A DNA stretch of 64,000 nucleotides from Streptomyces sp. HNM0574 (GTDB taxonomy: Bacteria > Actinomycetota > Actinomycetes > Streptomycetales > Streptomycetaceae), in assembly GCF_012726235.1 (NCBI RefSeq), contig NZ_JAASAH010000012.1:124001-188000 (forward strand). The letters are read 5' to 3'. Of the stretch, positions 43,399 to 51,867 are shown one piece after another; the first letter of the stretch is position 1; each line of letters begins with the position of its first letter. The position numbers and the translations under genes were made by a program. A model generated the notes under the pieces. It was not told where the DNA came from, did no database searches, and worked only from the letters and a program-made list of their open reading frames with translations.

Positions 43399-44316
43399 AT
43401 GAGTGTTCTCTCCATCGACCACGCGTCCCGCTGGTTCGGGAACGTCGTCGCCGTCAACGACGTCAGCATGGACATCGCCCCCGGCGTCACCGGGCTGCTG
43501 GGGCCCAACGGCGCGGGCAAGTCCACGCTCATCAACATGATGGCGGGCTTCCTCGCCCCCTCCACCGGCAGCGTCACCCTCGACGGGCGGCCGATCTGGC
43601 GGAACGAGGAGTCCTACCGCGAGATCGGGCTCGTCCCCGAGCGCGAGGGGATGTACGACTTCCTCACGGGCTGGGACTTCGTCCTCGCCAACGCGCAGCT
43701 GCACCGGCTGCCCGACCCCCGCGCCGCGGCGCGGGAGGCGCTGGCGACGGTCGAGATGGAGCACGCGCAGGAGCGGAAGATCTCCACGTACAGCAAGGGC
43801 ATGCGGCAGCGGGTGAAGATGGCCAGCGCGCTCGTCCACCACCCCTCCGTGCTGCTGCTGGACGAGCCGTTCAACGGGATGGACCCGCGCCAACGCATGC
43901 ACCTGATGGACCTGCTGCGCAGGATGGGCGAGCAGGGCCGCACGGTGCTGTTCTCCTCGCACATCCTGGAGGAGGTGGAGCAACTCGCCTCGCACATCGA
44001 GGTGATCGTCGCCGGACGGCACGCGGCGAGCGGTGACTTCCGCAAGATCCGCCGTCTCATGACGGACCGTCCGCACCGCTATGTCGTCCGCTCCAGCGAC
44101 GACCGCCGGCTCGCCTCCGCGCTGATCGCGGACGCGTCCACGGCCGGCATCCAGCTGGACTGGAGCGAACAGGCGCTGCGGATCGAGGCGATCGACTTCA
44201 CCGGGTTCACCACGCTGCTCCCGCGCGTCGCCCGCGAGCACAACATCCGGCTCTACACGGTCTCGCCCTCGGACGAGTCCCTGGAGAGCGTCTTCTCGTA
44301 TCTCGTCGCGGCCTGA
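43399..44316 (+). CDS. ABC transporter ATP-binding protein, second
   Basis: Encodes 305 residues: Walker A GPNGAGKSTLINMM, signature YSKGMRQRVKMASAL, Walker B VLLLDEPFNGMDP and H-loop LFSSHILEEVEQLASH. Highly like the ATPase at 41243 in class, lacking its tail. With the next gene it forms a second transporter pair. No strong ribosome site; a weak AAGGA lies 13 bases upstream. Confidence 0.9.
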   Translation: MSVLSIDHASRWFGNVVAVNDVSMDIAPGVTGLLGPNGAGKSTLINMMAGFLAPSTGSVTLDGRPIWRNEESYREIGLVPEREGMYDFLTGWDFVLANAQLHRLPDPRAAAREALATVEMEHAQERKISTYSKGMRQRVKMASALVHHPSVLLLDEPFNGMDPRQRMHLMDLLRRMGEQGRTVLFSSHILEEVEQLASHIEVIVAGRHAASGDFRKIRRLMTDRPHRYVVRSSDDRRLASALIADASTAGIQLDWSEQALRIEAIDFTGFTTLLPRVAREHNIRLYTVSPSDESLESVFSYLVAA

Positions 44317-44329
44317 AGGGAGTTCGCCC

Positions 44330-45118
44330 GTGTCCTCACCCACCACACCCGCGGTGCCCCCGGCCTCCGCGGCGCCCGCCCCCTCGCGGTTCTCCCCGTA
44401 CGACCCGACGGTCGCGCGGCTGACCTGGCGCGCCCTGCTGGGGCGGCGTCGCGCGCTGCTGCTGTGCGTGCTGCCGCTGCTGCTGGTCGGCGTCGCGTTC
44501 GCCGTACGGTCCATGACCGGCATGGACGACCGGGTGGCGGCGGAGCTGCTGGGCGGCTTCGCGCTGGCCACGATGGTGCCGCTGATCGGCGTGATCGCCG
44601 GAACGGGGGCGATCGGCCCGGAGATCGACGACGGATCGATCGTCTATCTGCTGTCCAAGCCGCTGAAGCGGTCCACCATCATCTGCACCAAGCTGGTCGT
44701 CGCGATCGGTGTGACGGTCGCGTTCTCGGCGGTGCCGACGCTGATCGCCGGGTTCGTGCTGAACGGCAACAGTCAGCAGATCGCCGTCGCCTTCGCGGTC
44801 GCGGCGGCCGTGGCGTCCGTCGGCTACAGCGCGGTCTTCCTGCTGCTGGGCACGGTCTCGCGGCACGCCGTCGTCTTCGGGCTGGTCTACGCGCTGATCT
44901 GGGAGGCCCTGTTCGGCAGCCTGATCTCGGGTGCGCGGACGCTGTCCGTGCAGCAGTGGGCGCTGGCCGTGGGCGAGCGGATAGCGGGCCCCGGCGCGGG
45001 GGTGGCCTCCGACGTGGGGCTGACCACGGCCGTCGTCCTGCTGGTGGCCGTCACCGTCGGCGGAACCTGGCTGGCGAGCCGCAAGCTGCGCACGCTCACG
45101 GTCGTGGGCGACGAGTAG
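44330..45118 (+). CDS. ABC-2 type transporter permease, second
   Basis: Encodes 262 residues with about six membrane helices (ALLLCVLPLLLVGVAFAV, LATMVPLIGVIAGTGAIG, SIVYLLSKPLKRSTIICTKL, VASVGYSAVFLLLGTV, VFGLVYALIWEALFGSL, VGLTTAVVLLVAVTVGGTWLA). The DDGSIVYLLSKPLKR loop is typical of ABC-2 permeases (ABC_2_membrane). GTG start, 13 bases after the ATPase gene. Confidence 0.88.
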   Translation: MSSPTTPAVPPASAAPAPSRFSPYDPTVARLTWRALLGRRRALLLCVLPLLLVGVAFAVRSMTGMDDRVAAELLGGFALATMVPLIGVIAGTGAIGPEIDDGSIVYLLSKPLKRSTIICTKLVVAIGVTVAFSAVPTLIAGFVLNGNSQQIAVAFAVAAAVASVGYSAVFLLLGTVSRHAVVFGLVYALIWEALFGSLISGARTLSVQQWALAVGERIAGPGAGVASDVGLTTAVVLLVAVTVGGTWLASRKLRTLTVVGDE

Positions 45119-45140
45119 CGGCGCGCGCCGCCGCGACGGG

Positions 45141-45178
45141 CCGAGGCCCGCTCCGTACGGGTAGGGAGCGGGCCTCGG
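45141..45178. terminator. bidirectional terminator hairpin
   Basis: A 14-bp perfect stem (45141-45154 with 45165-45178) and ten-base loop between the convergent permease and MFS genes. Confidence 0.85.
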
Positions 45179-45196
45179 GCTGCGGGGGAGCGGGGG

Positions 45197-46507
45197 TCAG
45201 TCCGCGGCGAGGAGCTTCTTGTCGCGGCCGGCGCCGATGCCGAGCAGGACGAGCCCGGCGCAGACGACGAGCATGAGCACGATCGGCACCGTCCAGCCGC
45301 CCGTGACGTCGTGCACGGCGCCGAGCGCCAACGGGCCCACGGCGGCGAGCAGATAGCCCCAGGTCTGTGCCATGCCGGAGAGCTTGGCGGCCGAGTGCGC
45401 GTCGTGCGTCCGCAGCACCATCATCGTCAGCGCCAGGCCCAGCGTCCCGCCCTGGCCGACGCCGAGGAGGGCGGCCCAGAGCCAGGCGCCGGCGACGGGC
45501 GCGATCAGCAGTCCGGCGATGCCGGAGGCCATCAGCGCGACGACGCCGACGGCCAGCAGCCGCTGGTCGCGCATGCGTCCGGCGAGGGTGGGGACGACGA
45601 ACGAGCCGACCATCTGCACCAGCGTGCTGAACGCGAAGACCAGTCCGGCCGTCGCACGGTCCATGCCGTGGTCGGTGAAGATGGTCGGCATCCACGCGAT
45701 GGTGACGTACGCGATCAGCGACTGGGCGCCCATGAACAGCGTGACCTGCCAGGCCAGTCCGGAACGCATCAGCCGGGTGCCCTCGGTGCCCGCGCCCGCC
45801 GCCGTGCCGTGCGCGGGGCGTGCGGCGGCCTGCCCGTGCGCGGTGCCCCGGCGGGCGAGGAGCGCCTGCGGCAGCCAGACCACGGCGGCGACGGCGGCCA
45901 GCAGCGCCCAGGAGACCAGCGAGCCCTGCCAGCCGCCGAGCGCCCGCTCCAGCGGGACGGCGGTGGCGGCGGAGACGGTCGCGCCGAGGATCATGGACGT
46001 CGAGTACAGCGCGGTCATGCCGGCGGCCCGCTCGGGGAAGTCCCGCTTGATGAGCCCGGGCATCAGGACGTTCAGCAGCGCGATGCCGGTGCCGACGACG
46101 GCGCAGCCGACGAACAGCGCGACGACGGGCGGCGCGATGCGCAGCACGATGCCGCCCGCGAGCAGCACCAGCGCGGAGAACAGCACGGTCTCCGTGCCCC
46201 AGCGGGCCGCCAGCCGCGGCGCCAGCGGGGAGGCGAGGCCCATGAAGATCAGCGGGATGGTGGTGACGAGGCTGCTGGTGGTGGCCGTCAGCGCGAAGTG
46301 GTCGCCGATGTCGCCCAGTACGGGGGAGACCCCGGCGAGCGCGGCCCGCATGTTGAGGGACGCGAGCACGATCCCGAGGAGGACCAGCGCGGGGTGCGCG
46401 GCGCGCATCCGCTTCCTGGCCTCGGCGACGGGGCGGCTGGGCGCCAGGTCCTCCTCGGCGTCGATGAGTTCGGCCTCTATGAGCCCTTCCGGGCCGGTTC
46501 TGGACAT
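45197..46507 (-). CDS. MFS transporter, CynX/NimT type
   Basis: Encodes 436 residues with about 12 membrane helices and the CynX-type start LVLLGIVLASLNMRAALAGVSPVLGDI, then GLASPLAPRLAARWGTE and ERAAGMTALYSTSMILG. Members move cyanate, nitroimidazole or unknown anions. The GntR gene lies upstream on the same strand, 287 bases away, and is the likely regulator. Confidence 0.88.
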   Translation of the reverse strand: MSRTGPEGLIEAELIDAEEDLAPSRPVAEARKRMRAAHPALVLLGIVLASLNMRAALAGVSPVLGDIGDHFALTATTSSLVTTIPLIFMGLASPLAPRLAARWGTETVLFSALVLLAGGIVLRIAPPVVALFVGCAVVGTGIALLNVLMPGLIKRDFPERAAGMTALYSTSMILGATVSAATAVPLERALGGWQGSLVSWALLAAVAAVVWLPQALLARRGTAHGQAAARPAHGTAAGAGTEGTRLMRSGLAWQVTLFMGAQSLIAYVTIAWMPTIFTDHGMDRATAGLVFAFSTLVQMVGSFVVPTLAGRMRDQRLLAVGVVALMASGIAGLLIAPVAGAWLWAALLGVGQGGTLGLALTMMVLRTHDAHSAAKLSGMAQTWGYLLAAVGPLALGAVHDVTGGWTVPIVLMLVVCAGLVLLGIGAGRDKKLLAAD

Positions 46508-46600
46508 GCGGGCGGTTGCCTCTTTCCGTAGTGCTGCGAGGGGCGCGCTCGGACGCGGCGGGCGCCCCTCGCGGGGGTCACGGCGTGCTTCGCCGGTGCC

Positions 46601-46684
46601 GTGACGTGGTCGGTGCGGTCACGTCCGGGACGGCGGCGCGGTCTGCGCGGCCGCGGCCGGGACGTGACGTGGTGCGGTGACGTG
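46601..46684 (+). repeat. three copies of GTGACGTG upstream of the MFS gene
   Basis: Exact GTGACGTG at 46601-46608, 46664-46671 and 46677-46684, two of them 13 bases apart, in the gap that should hold the MFS promoter. Confidence 0.75.
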
Positions 46685-46794
46685 ATGCGGGACGGGTGAC
46701 GCGACGCTGCGTCCAAGGGAGCCGCGGGCTCAACGGGCCGCGGCGGGCGCCCCGTTCGGCGGCCCCGTACGAGGCCGAGACCCTCGGGTCACGG

Positions 46795-47493
46795 TCACGT
46801 CGTGGGGTTCTCGTTCGTGAGGAGGGTTTCGACGGCGCGTTTCGGCACGTCCAGGAGTTCGCGTACGGAGCGCTCGGCGGCCTCGGGGTCGCCGGAGGCG
46901 ATGGCCGCCACCACGGCCTCGTGCGAACAGCTGTCGATGAACGGCATCTGCTCGTCGCTCAGTCCGGCCAGCAGCGCCTCGTGCACGGAGGAGCTGAACC
47001 ACTGGTAGGTGGCGCTGAGCGCGACGTTGTGCGCGGCGTCGACCACGGCGGTGTGGAACTCGACGTCGTACTCGGCGTACAGCTCGTGCTGGTCGACGAG
47101 CCCGGACTGGGCGGCCAGCGCGGCGCGCATGCGGGCGAGGTCGTCGGCGTCGTGCCGGGTGGCGGCGAGCCGGGCGCCCTCGGCCTCCAGGGCGATGCGC
47201 AGCTCCAGCACGTCCCTGATCCCGGCGCGCTGCACGCCCCGCATGATCGCGGCGGGGTCGGCGCAGGAGACGACGAAGGTGCCCTCGCCCTGGCGGGAGC
47301 GCAGCATCCCGGCGTGCACCAGGACGCGTACGGCCTCGCGGACGGTGTTGCGGCCGACCTGGAGCTGTTCCGCGAGCGCGTGCTCGGTGGGGATGCGCTC
47401 GCCGACGGCCCATTCGCCGGAGGTGAGGTGCTCACGCAGTTCGGCGACCACGGTGTCCACCAGGGACTGCCGTCCCGCCGCGCGCAGCGCCAT
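46795..47493 (-). CDS. GntR/FadR-family (FCD) transcriptional regulator
   Basis: Encodes 232 residues: winged HTH at about 8-75 (LVDTVVAELREHLTSGEWAV, GERIPTEHALAEQLQVGRNT, VREAVRVLVHAGMLRSRQGEG) and an FCD effector domain (LELRIALEAEGARLA, YDVEFHTAVVDAAHN, HEAVVAAIASGDPEAAERSV) whose Asp/His residues usually bind a metal and carboxylic acid. It probably controls the CynX-like transporter. ATG at 47493 has GAGGAGA upstream. Confidence 0.9.
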   Translation of the reverse strand: MALRAAGRQSLVDTVVAELREHLTSGEWAVGERIPTEHALAEQLQVGRNTVREAVRVLVHAGMLRSRQGEGTFVVSCADPAAIMRGVQRAGIRDVLELRIALEAEGARLAATRHDADDLARMRAALAAQSGLVDQHELYAEYDVEFHTAVVDAAHNVALSATYQWFSSSVHEALLAGLSDEQMPFIDSCSHEAVVAAIASGDPEAAERSVRELLDVPKRAVETLLTNENPTT

Positions 47494-47635
47494 TGTCGGT
47501 CTCCTCTTTCCCCACGTCACGATTCATCCGGTTGCCCAGTCATCCTACAACTGCTGTCAAGCGGTGCCGCCCGAGCCGCTTCCGGAGCGTGCGCCCAGCG
47601 GGCAAGACGCCCCGTCGGCGCGGGGCGCGGGCGAC

Positions 47636-47641
47636 TACCGT
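47636..47641 (+). promoter_or_regulatory. possible -10 element of leaderless pheA
   Basis: TACCGT ends six bases before the pheA ATG and no ribosome site is present. No good -35 element seen. Confidence 0.35.
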
Positions 47642-47647
47642 GGCGGC

Positions 47648-48577
47648 ATGTCACCTGCGAGCCGCTATACCTACCTGGGCCCCGAGGGCACGTTCACCGA
47701 GGCCGCCCTCCGTACGCTCCCCGAGACCGCCACCCGCGAACTGGTCCCGATGGTGTCGGTGCCCACCGCGCTGGACGCCGTACGGAACGAGGAGGCCGCG
47801 GCCGCGCTCGTGCCCATCGAGAACTCCGTCGAGGGCGGCGTCACCGCGACGCTCGACGAACTGGCCCGCGGCAAGCCGCTGATGATCTACCGCGAGGTGC
47901 TGCTCCCCATCGCCTTCGCCCTGCTCGTCCGCCCCGGCACGACGCTGGACGAGGTCAAGACGGTGACGGGGCACCCGGTCGCGCAGCCGCAGGTGCGGCG
48001 CTGGACGGCGGAGCACCTGCCCGACGCGCTGTGGGAGTCGGCGGCCTCCAACGCGGACGGTGCGCGGCTGGTACAGGAGGGCCGGTTCGACGGGGCGTTC
48101 GCGGGCGAGTTCGCGGCGTCGACGTACGGTCTTGAGCCGCTGGTGACGGACATCCACGACGCGGAGAACGCGGTGACCCGCTTCGTCCTGGTCGGCCGTC
48201 CCGCGCGGCCGGCGGCGCCGACCGGTGCGGACAAGACCTCGGTGGTGTTCTGGCTGCGCGAGGACCATCCCGGTGCGCTGCTGGAGGTACTCCAGGAGTA
48301 CTCCTCGCGCGGGGTGAACATGATGCGGATCGAGTCCCGGCCGACGGGCGAGGGCATCGGGCGGTACTGCTTCTCGGTCGACTGCGAGGGTCATGTGCAG
48401 GACCGGCGGGTCGGTGACGTGCTGATGGGTCTGAAGCGGGCCTGCCGCGAGGTGCGTTTCCTCGGCTCGTACCCGCGCGCGGACGAGGTGGCGCCGAGCC
48501 TGCGTCCCGGGACGACGGACGGCGAGTTCGTGGCGGCGGCCGACTGGCTGTCCCGCTGCCTCGACGGCAGGGCCTGA
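47648..48577 (+). CDS. pheA: prephenate dehydratase
   Basis: Encodes 309 residues. Catalytic domain: YLGPEGTFTEAAL, VPIENSVEGGV, VTGHPVAQPQVRRWTAEHLP and TRFVLVGRP; C-terminal ACT domain: EDHPGALLEVLQEYSSRGVN and MMRIESRPTGEG, which binds phenylalanine for feedback. It converts prephenate to phenylpyruvate in phenylalanine synthesis; no chorismate mutase domain is fused. ATG at 47648 lacks a ribosome site, so the message may be leaderless. The HisC-like aminotransferase elsewhere in the window could serve the next step. Confidence 0.95.
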   Translation: MSPASRYTYLGPEGTFTEAALRTLPETATRELVPMVSVPTALDAVRNEEAAAALVPIENSVEGGVTATLDELARGKPLMIYREVLLPIAFALLVRPGTTLDEVKTVTGHPVAQPQVRRWTAEHLPDALWESAASNADGARLVQEGRFDGAFAGEFAASTYGLEPLVTDIHDAENAVTRFVLVGRPARPAAPTGADKTSVVFWLREDHPGALLEVLQEYSSRGVNMMRIESRPTGEGIGRYCFSVDCEGHVQDRRVGDVLMGLKRACREVRFLGSYPRADEVAPSLRPGTTDGEFVAAADWLSRCLDGRA

Positions 48578-49241
48578 GCCGGCGCCGGCCGGGGAGCGGG
48601 CGCGCGTCCCAGGTCGGCGCGGGGCTGTGGGGAAGTCCACAGGGTTATCCACAGGGGTTGCTCAGGGCCTGTGCATAAGTCGACACGGGAATCCGGACAC
48701 TGTCGACATAGCCGCATGGAGACCCCGGGTGCGTCCACAGTGCCCCGCTTCCGGTCACGTCAGATCAATTCCGTTGATCAACTCTTTGGGGTGAGTCAAT
48801 CCCGCTCGAATGAGTGGGAATCCGAGGTGTACTCCGGGAATTCCACCGCTTCCGCGATTCCGGCGGAACGCGCTTCTCCGGTATCCACAGGGCCCGCACA
48901 GGGCCTGTGGATAACTTTGGGGAAAGTCCTCCGACTGTGGATAACCCCGATGGGCGCCCGTCCTCAACTCCCCGTCCCCGTCTGCCTGTCGGGCGGTGAG
49001 CGGGCTCGGGAGAGGGTGGAGCCGCCGCTTCCGTGAGTCGCCCGTGAGTCGCCCGCGCGGAGGTTCACCGGAGCGGAATTCTCCATTCCGGAAAGTTTTC
49101 CCCGAGGGCCGGCCGGAGGACGTGGAGATCATTCCCGGCGTATGTCTTTACGGCGACACGCGTAACCCCGCAAACCGGACAAAGGTGAACCCATGGGGTA
49201 TCGGGTCGAGGGGCCCGGGCGGCCACCGGTACCCTGGCCCG
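48578..49241. other. 664-base intergenic region with a DnaA-box cluster
   Basis: The gap between pheA and serS. DnaA boxes: TTATCCACA at 48645-48653, TTATCCACA in reverse orientation at 48906-48914 and 48936-48944, TTATGCACA in reverse at 48670-48678 and GTATCCACA at 48881-48889; weaker copies occur near 48626 and 48733. A tandem GTGAGTCGCCC pair is at 49033-49054. TACCCT (49230-49235) lies six bases before the serS GTG and may be its -10. DnaA boxes of this strength and number in one spot outside oriC are known in Streptomyces as titration clusters. Confidence 0.8.
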
Positions 49242-50519
49242 GTGATTGACCTTCGCCTGCTCCGTGAGGACCCCGACCGTGTGCGCGCGTCCCAGCGCGC
49301 CCGTGGAGAGGACGTCGGCATCGTCGACGAGCTGCTCTCCGCCGATGAGCGGCGGAGGTCGTCCAGCGTCCGCTTCGACGAGCTGCGCTCCGAGCAGAAG
49401 CAGCTGGGCAAGCTCATCCCCAAGGCAGAGGGGGAGGAGAAGGCCGAGCTGCTCCGGAAGGCCGGCGAGCTGTCCGCCGCCGTGAAGGCCGCCGACGCCG
49501 AGCAGGACGCCGCCGCCGAGGAGACCCAGCAGCTCCTCGGCCGCCTGGCCAACCTCGTGCACCCCGACGTCCCGGTCGGCGGCGAGGACGACTTCACCGT
49601 CCGCGAGACCATCGGGCAGCCGCGCGACTTCGCCGCCGAGGGCTTCGAGCCCCGGGACCACCTGGAGCTCGGCCAGCTGCTCGGCGCCATCGACGTCGAG
49701 CGCGGCGCGAAGGTCTCCGGATCGCGCTTCTACTACCTCACCGGCGTCGGCGCCCTGCTGGAGCTCGCGCTGGTCAACGCCTCCATCGCGCGTGCCACGG
49801 CGGCCGGCTTCACGCCGATGCTCACGCCCGCGCTGGTGAAGCCGCAGGCCATGGCGGGCACCGGCTTCCTCGGCCAGGCCGCGCAGGACGTCTACCACCT
49901 GGACAAGGACGAGCTGTACCTCGTCGGCACCTCCGAGGTCCCGCTCGCCGGGTACCACATGGACGAGATCCTGGAGGCCGACCAACTCCCGCTGCGGTAC
50001 GCGGCGTTCTCGCCCTGCTTCCGCCGCGAGGCCGGCTCGTACGGCAAGGACACCCGGGGCATCTTCCGCGTCCACCAGTTCGACAAGGTGGAGATGTTCT
50101 CCTACGTCGCGCCGGAGGACACCGAGGCGGAGCACCAGCGGCTGCTGCAGTGGGAGAAGGAGTGGCTCACCGCGCTCGAACTCCCCTTCCAGGTCATCGA
50201 CGTGGCCACGGGCGACCTCGGCTCCTCCGCCGCGCGGAAGTTCGACTGCGAGGCGTGGATCCCCACCCAGGGCAAGTACCGCGAGCTGACGTCCACTTCG
50301 GACTGCACCGAGTTCCAGTCCCGCCGGCTGTCCATCCGGATGCGCGAGGGCAAGCGGGTGCGCCCGCTGGCCACCCTCAACGGCACGCTGTGCGCCGTGC
50401 CGCGCACCATCGTCGCCATCCTGGAGAACCACCAGCTGGCCGACGGTTCGGTCCGGGTGCCCGAGGTGCTGCGTCCGTACCTGGGCGGCCGCGAGGTGCT
50501 GGAGCCGGTGGCCCGGTGA
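49242..50519 (+). CDS. serS: seryl-tRNA synthetase
   Basis: Encodes 425 residues: N-terminal coiled-coil arm (about 1-105: DELRSEQKQLGKLIPKAEG, LLRKAGELSAAVKAADAEQD) that reads the tRNA long variable arm, then the class-II core with motif 2 FRREAGSYGKDTRGIFRVHQF and motif 3 NGTLCAVPRTIVAILENHQ. Charges tRNA-Ser with serine. GTG at 49242 begins the family (MIDLRLLREDPDRVR). No ribosome site, so probably leaderless. Its stop overlaps the GTG of the HAD gene (GTGA). Confidence 0.96.
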   Translation: MIDLRLLREDPDRVRASQRARGEDVGIVDELLSADERRRSSSVRFDELRSEQKQLGKLIPKAEGEEKAELLRKAGELSAAVKAADAEQDAAAEETQQLLGRLANLVHPDVPVGGEDDFTVRETIGQPRDFAAEGFEPRDHLELGQLLGAIDVERGAKVSGSRFYYLTGVGALLELALVNASIARATAAGFTPMLTPALVKPQAMAGTGFLGQAAQDVYHLDKDELYLVGTSEVPLAGYHMDEILEADQLPLRYAAFSPCFRREAGSYGKDTRGIFRVHQFDKVEMFSYVAPEDTEAEHQRLLQWEKEWLTALELPFQVIDVATGDLGSSAARKFDCEAWIPTQGKYRELTSTSDCTEFQSRRLSIRMREGKRVRPLATLNGTLCAVPRTIVAILENHQLADGSVRVPEVLRPYLGGREVLEPVAR

Positions 50520-51334
50520 CGGGCTCGCCGACCGCCTTCCCGTACCGGCTGATCGCCACCGACCTCGACGGGACGCTGCTGCGCGACGACCACAGCGTCT
50601 CGCAGCGCACCCGCGCGGCGCTGGATTCGGCCTGCGCCCTGGGTGCCGCACACATCGTGGTCACCGGCCGTGCCGTGCCGTGGACGAAGCACATACTGGA
50701 GGACCTGGGGTACCGGGGCCTGGCCGTCTGCGGGCAGGGCTCGCAGGTGTACGACGCGGGCGAGCGGCGGCTGTTGACCTCGCTGACGCTGGACCGGCGG
50801 CTGGCGCGGAACGCGGTGCGGCGGATCGAGGAGGAGACGGGCCCGCTGGCGCTCGCCGCCTCCCGGGACGGGCTGGACGGCGCCGTCGTCGTCGGCCCCG
50901 GCTACCGCGCGCAGGAGGGCCCGCTGCCCACGGTGCCGTTCACCGACGAGTCCGACCTGTGGGCCGAGCCCGTCAACAAGCTGTACCTGCAGCATGCGGA
51001 GCTGAGCGACGACGAGCTGACCGAGGTGGCGCGGGCCGCCGTCGGTGACGCGGTCGGCGTGACGATGGCCGGTCCCGGCATCGTCGAGCTGCTGCCGCTC
51101 GGGCTGAGCAAGGCGCGCGGGCTGTCGCTGGCCGCGCGGCGGCTGGGCGCGAAGGCGGCGGACACCATCGCCTTCGGTGACATGCCGAACGACGTGCCCA
51201 TGTTCGACTGGGCCGCGCACGGTGTGGCGATGGCCAACGCGCACCGCGAACTCCTCGCCGTCGCCGACGAGGTGACGGAGAGCAACAACGCGGACGGCAT
51301 CGCCGTCACCCTGGAGAAGCTCCTCGCGCACTGA
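50516..51334 (+). CDS. HAD-superfamily (Cof-type) phosphatase, coupled to serS
   Basis: Encodes 272 residues: motif I RLIATDLDGTLLRDDHSVSQR, motif II VVTGRAVPW, lysine in GLSKARGLSLAA and motif IV TIAFGDMPNDVPMFDW. Cof-type sugar or cofactor phosphate phosphatase; similar to the gene at 27711. The GTG overlaps the serS stop by four bases (translational coupling), a link to tRNA charging that is unexplained. Confidence 0.9.
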   Translation: MTGSPTAFPYRLIATDLDGTLLRDDHSVSQRTRAALDSACALGAAHIVVTGRAVPWTKHILEDLGYRGLAVCGQGSQVYDAGERRLLTSLTLDRRLARNAVRRIEEETGPLALAASRDGLDGAVVVGPGYRAQEGPLPTVPFTDESDLWAEPVNKLYLQHAELSDDELTEVARAAVGDAVGVTMAGPGIVELLPLGLSKARGLSLAARRLGAKAADTIAFGDMPNDVPMFDWAAHGVAMANAHRELLAVADEVTESNNADGIAVTLEKLLAH

Positions 51335-51393
51335 GGTGTGGACGTCCGGTCACCTTCCCCGCACCGCCGCCTTCCCCTCGTAGGCTGGGGCGC

Positions 51394-51867
51394 ATGGCTG
51401 AGGTGCGGTGGCTGGACGACGTGGAGCAGGAGGCGTGGCGCGCGTTCCTCGGCGCCTCGCAGCGCGTACGGGAGGCGCTGGACCGGCAGTTGCAGCGCGA
51501 CGCCGGCATGCCGCACGCGTACTACCTGATCCTGGCGATGCTCTCCGAGGCGGACGAGCGGACGCTGACCATGACGGACCTGGCCCGGCGCACCCGCTCA
51601 TCCCCGAGCCGGCTCTCGCACGCGGTGGCGAAGCTGGAGGTCAAGGGCTGGGTGCGGCGGGGCCGCCACTCCGGTGACCACCGCACCACCCTGGCCACCC
51701 TCACCGACACCGGCCTCGCCGAACTGGAGGCGACGGCTCCGGGCCATGTGGCGCAGGCGCGGGCCGCGCTCTTCGACCACCTGACGCCCGAGCAGGTACG
51801 GCAGTTGCGGGACATCTGCACCGCGGTCGTCGCGGGCGCGGAGCGCGAACTCCCGGACCGTCCCTAG
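51394..51867 (+). CDS. MarR-family transcriptional regulator
   Basis: Encodes 157 residues with the winged HTH of MarR: LTMTDLARRTRSSPSRLSHA, VAKLEVKGWVRRGRHSGDHR, TLATLTDTGLAELEATAPGH, then a C-terminal dimer helix. Ligand and target unknown. TAGGCT at 51381-51386 ends seven bases before the ATG without a ribosome site, suggesting a leaderless message. Overlaps the convergent WYL gene by four bases. Confidence 0.92.
   Translation: MAEVRWLDDVEQEAWRAFLGASQRVREALDRQLQRDAGMPHAYYLILAMLSEADERTLTMTDLARRTRSSPSRLSHAVAKLEVKGWVRRGRHSGDHRTTLATLTDTGLAELEATAPGHVAQARAALFDHLTPEQVRQLRDICTAVVAGAERELPDRP

Noticed and set aside
43386..44036. Alternative ATG reading ahead of the second ABC ATPase
   Set aside because: Different frame from the clear Walker A and B motifs; only an out-of-frame shadow.
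48578..49241. Origin of replication
   Set aside because: DnaA boxes are present but fewer than in a Streptomyces oriC, and dnaA/dnaN do not flank it.
48945..49241. T-box leader for serS
   Set aside because: No T-box consensus or specifier/terminator hairpins; serS seems to be leaderless.
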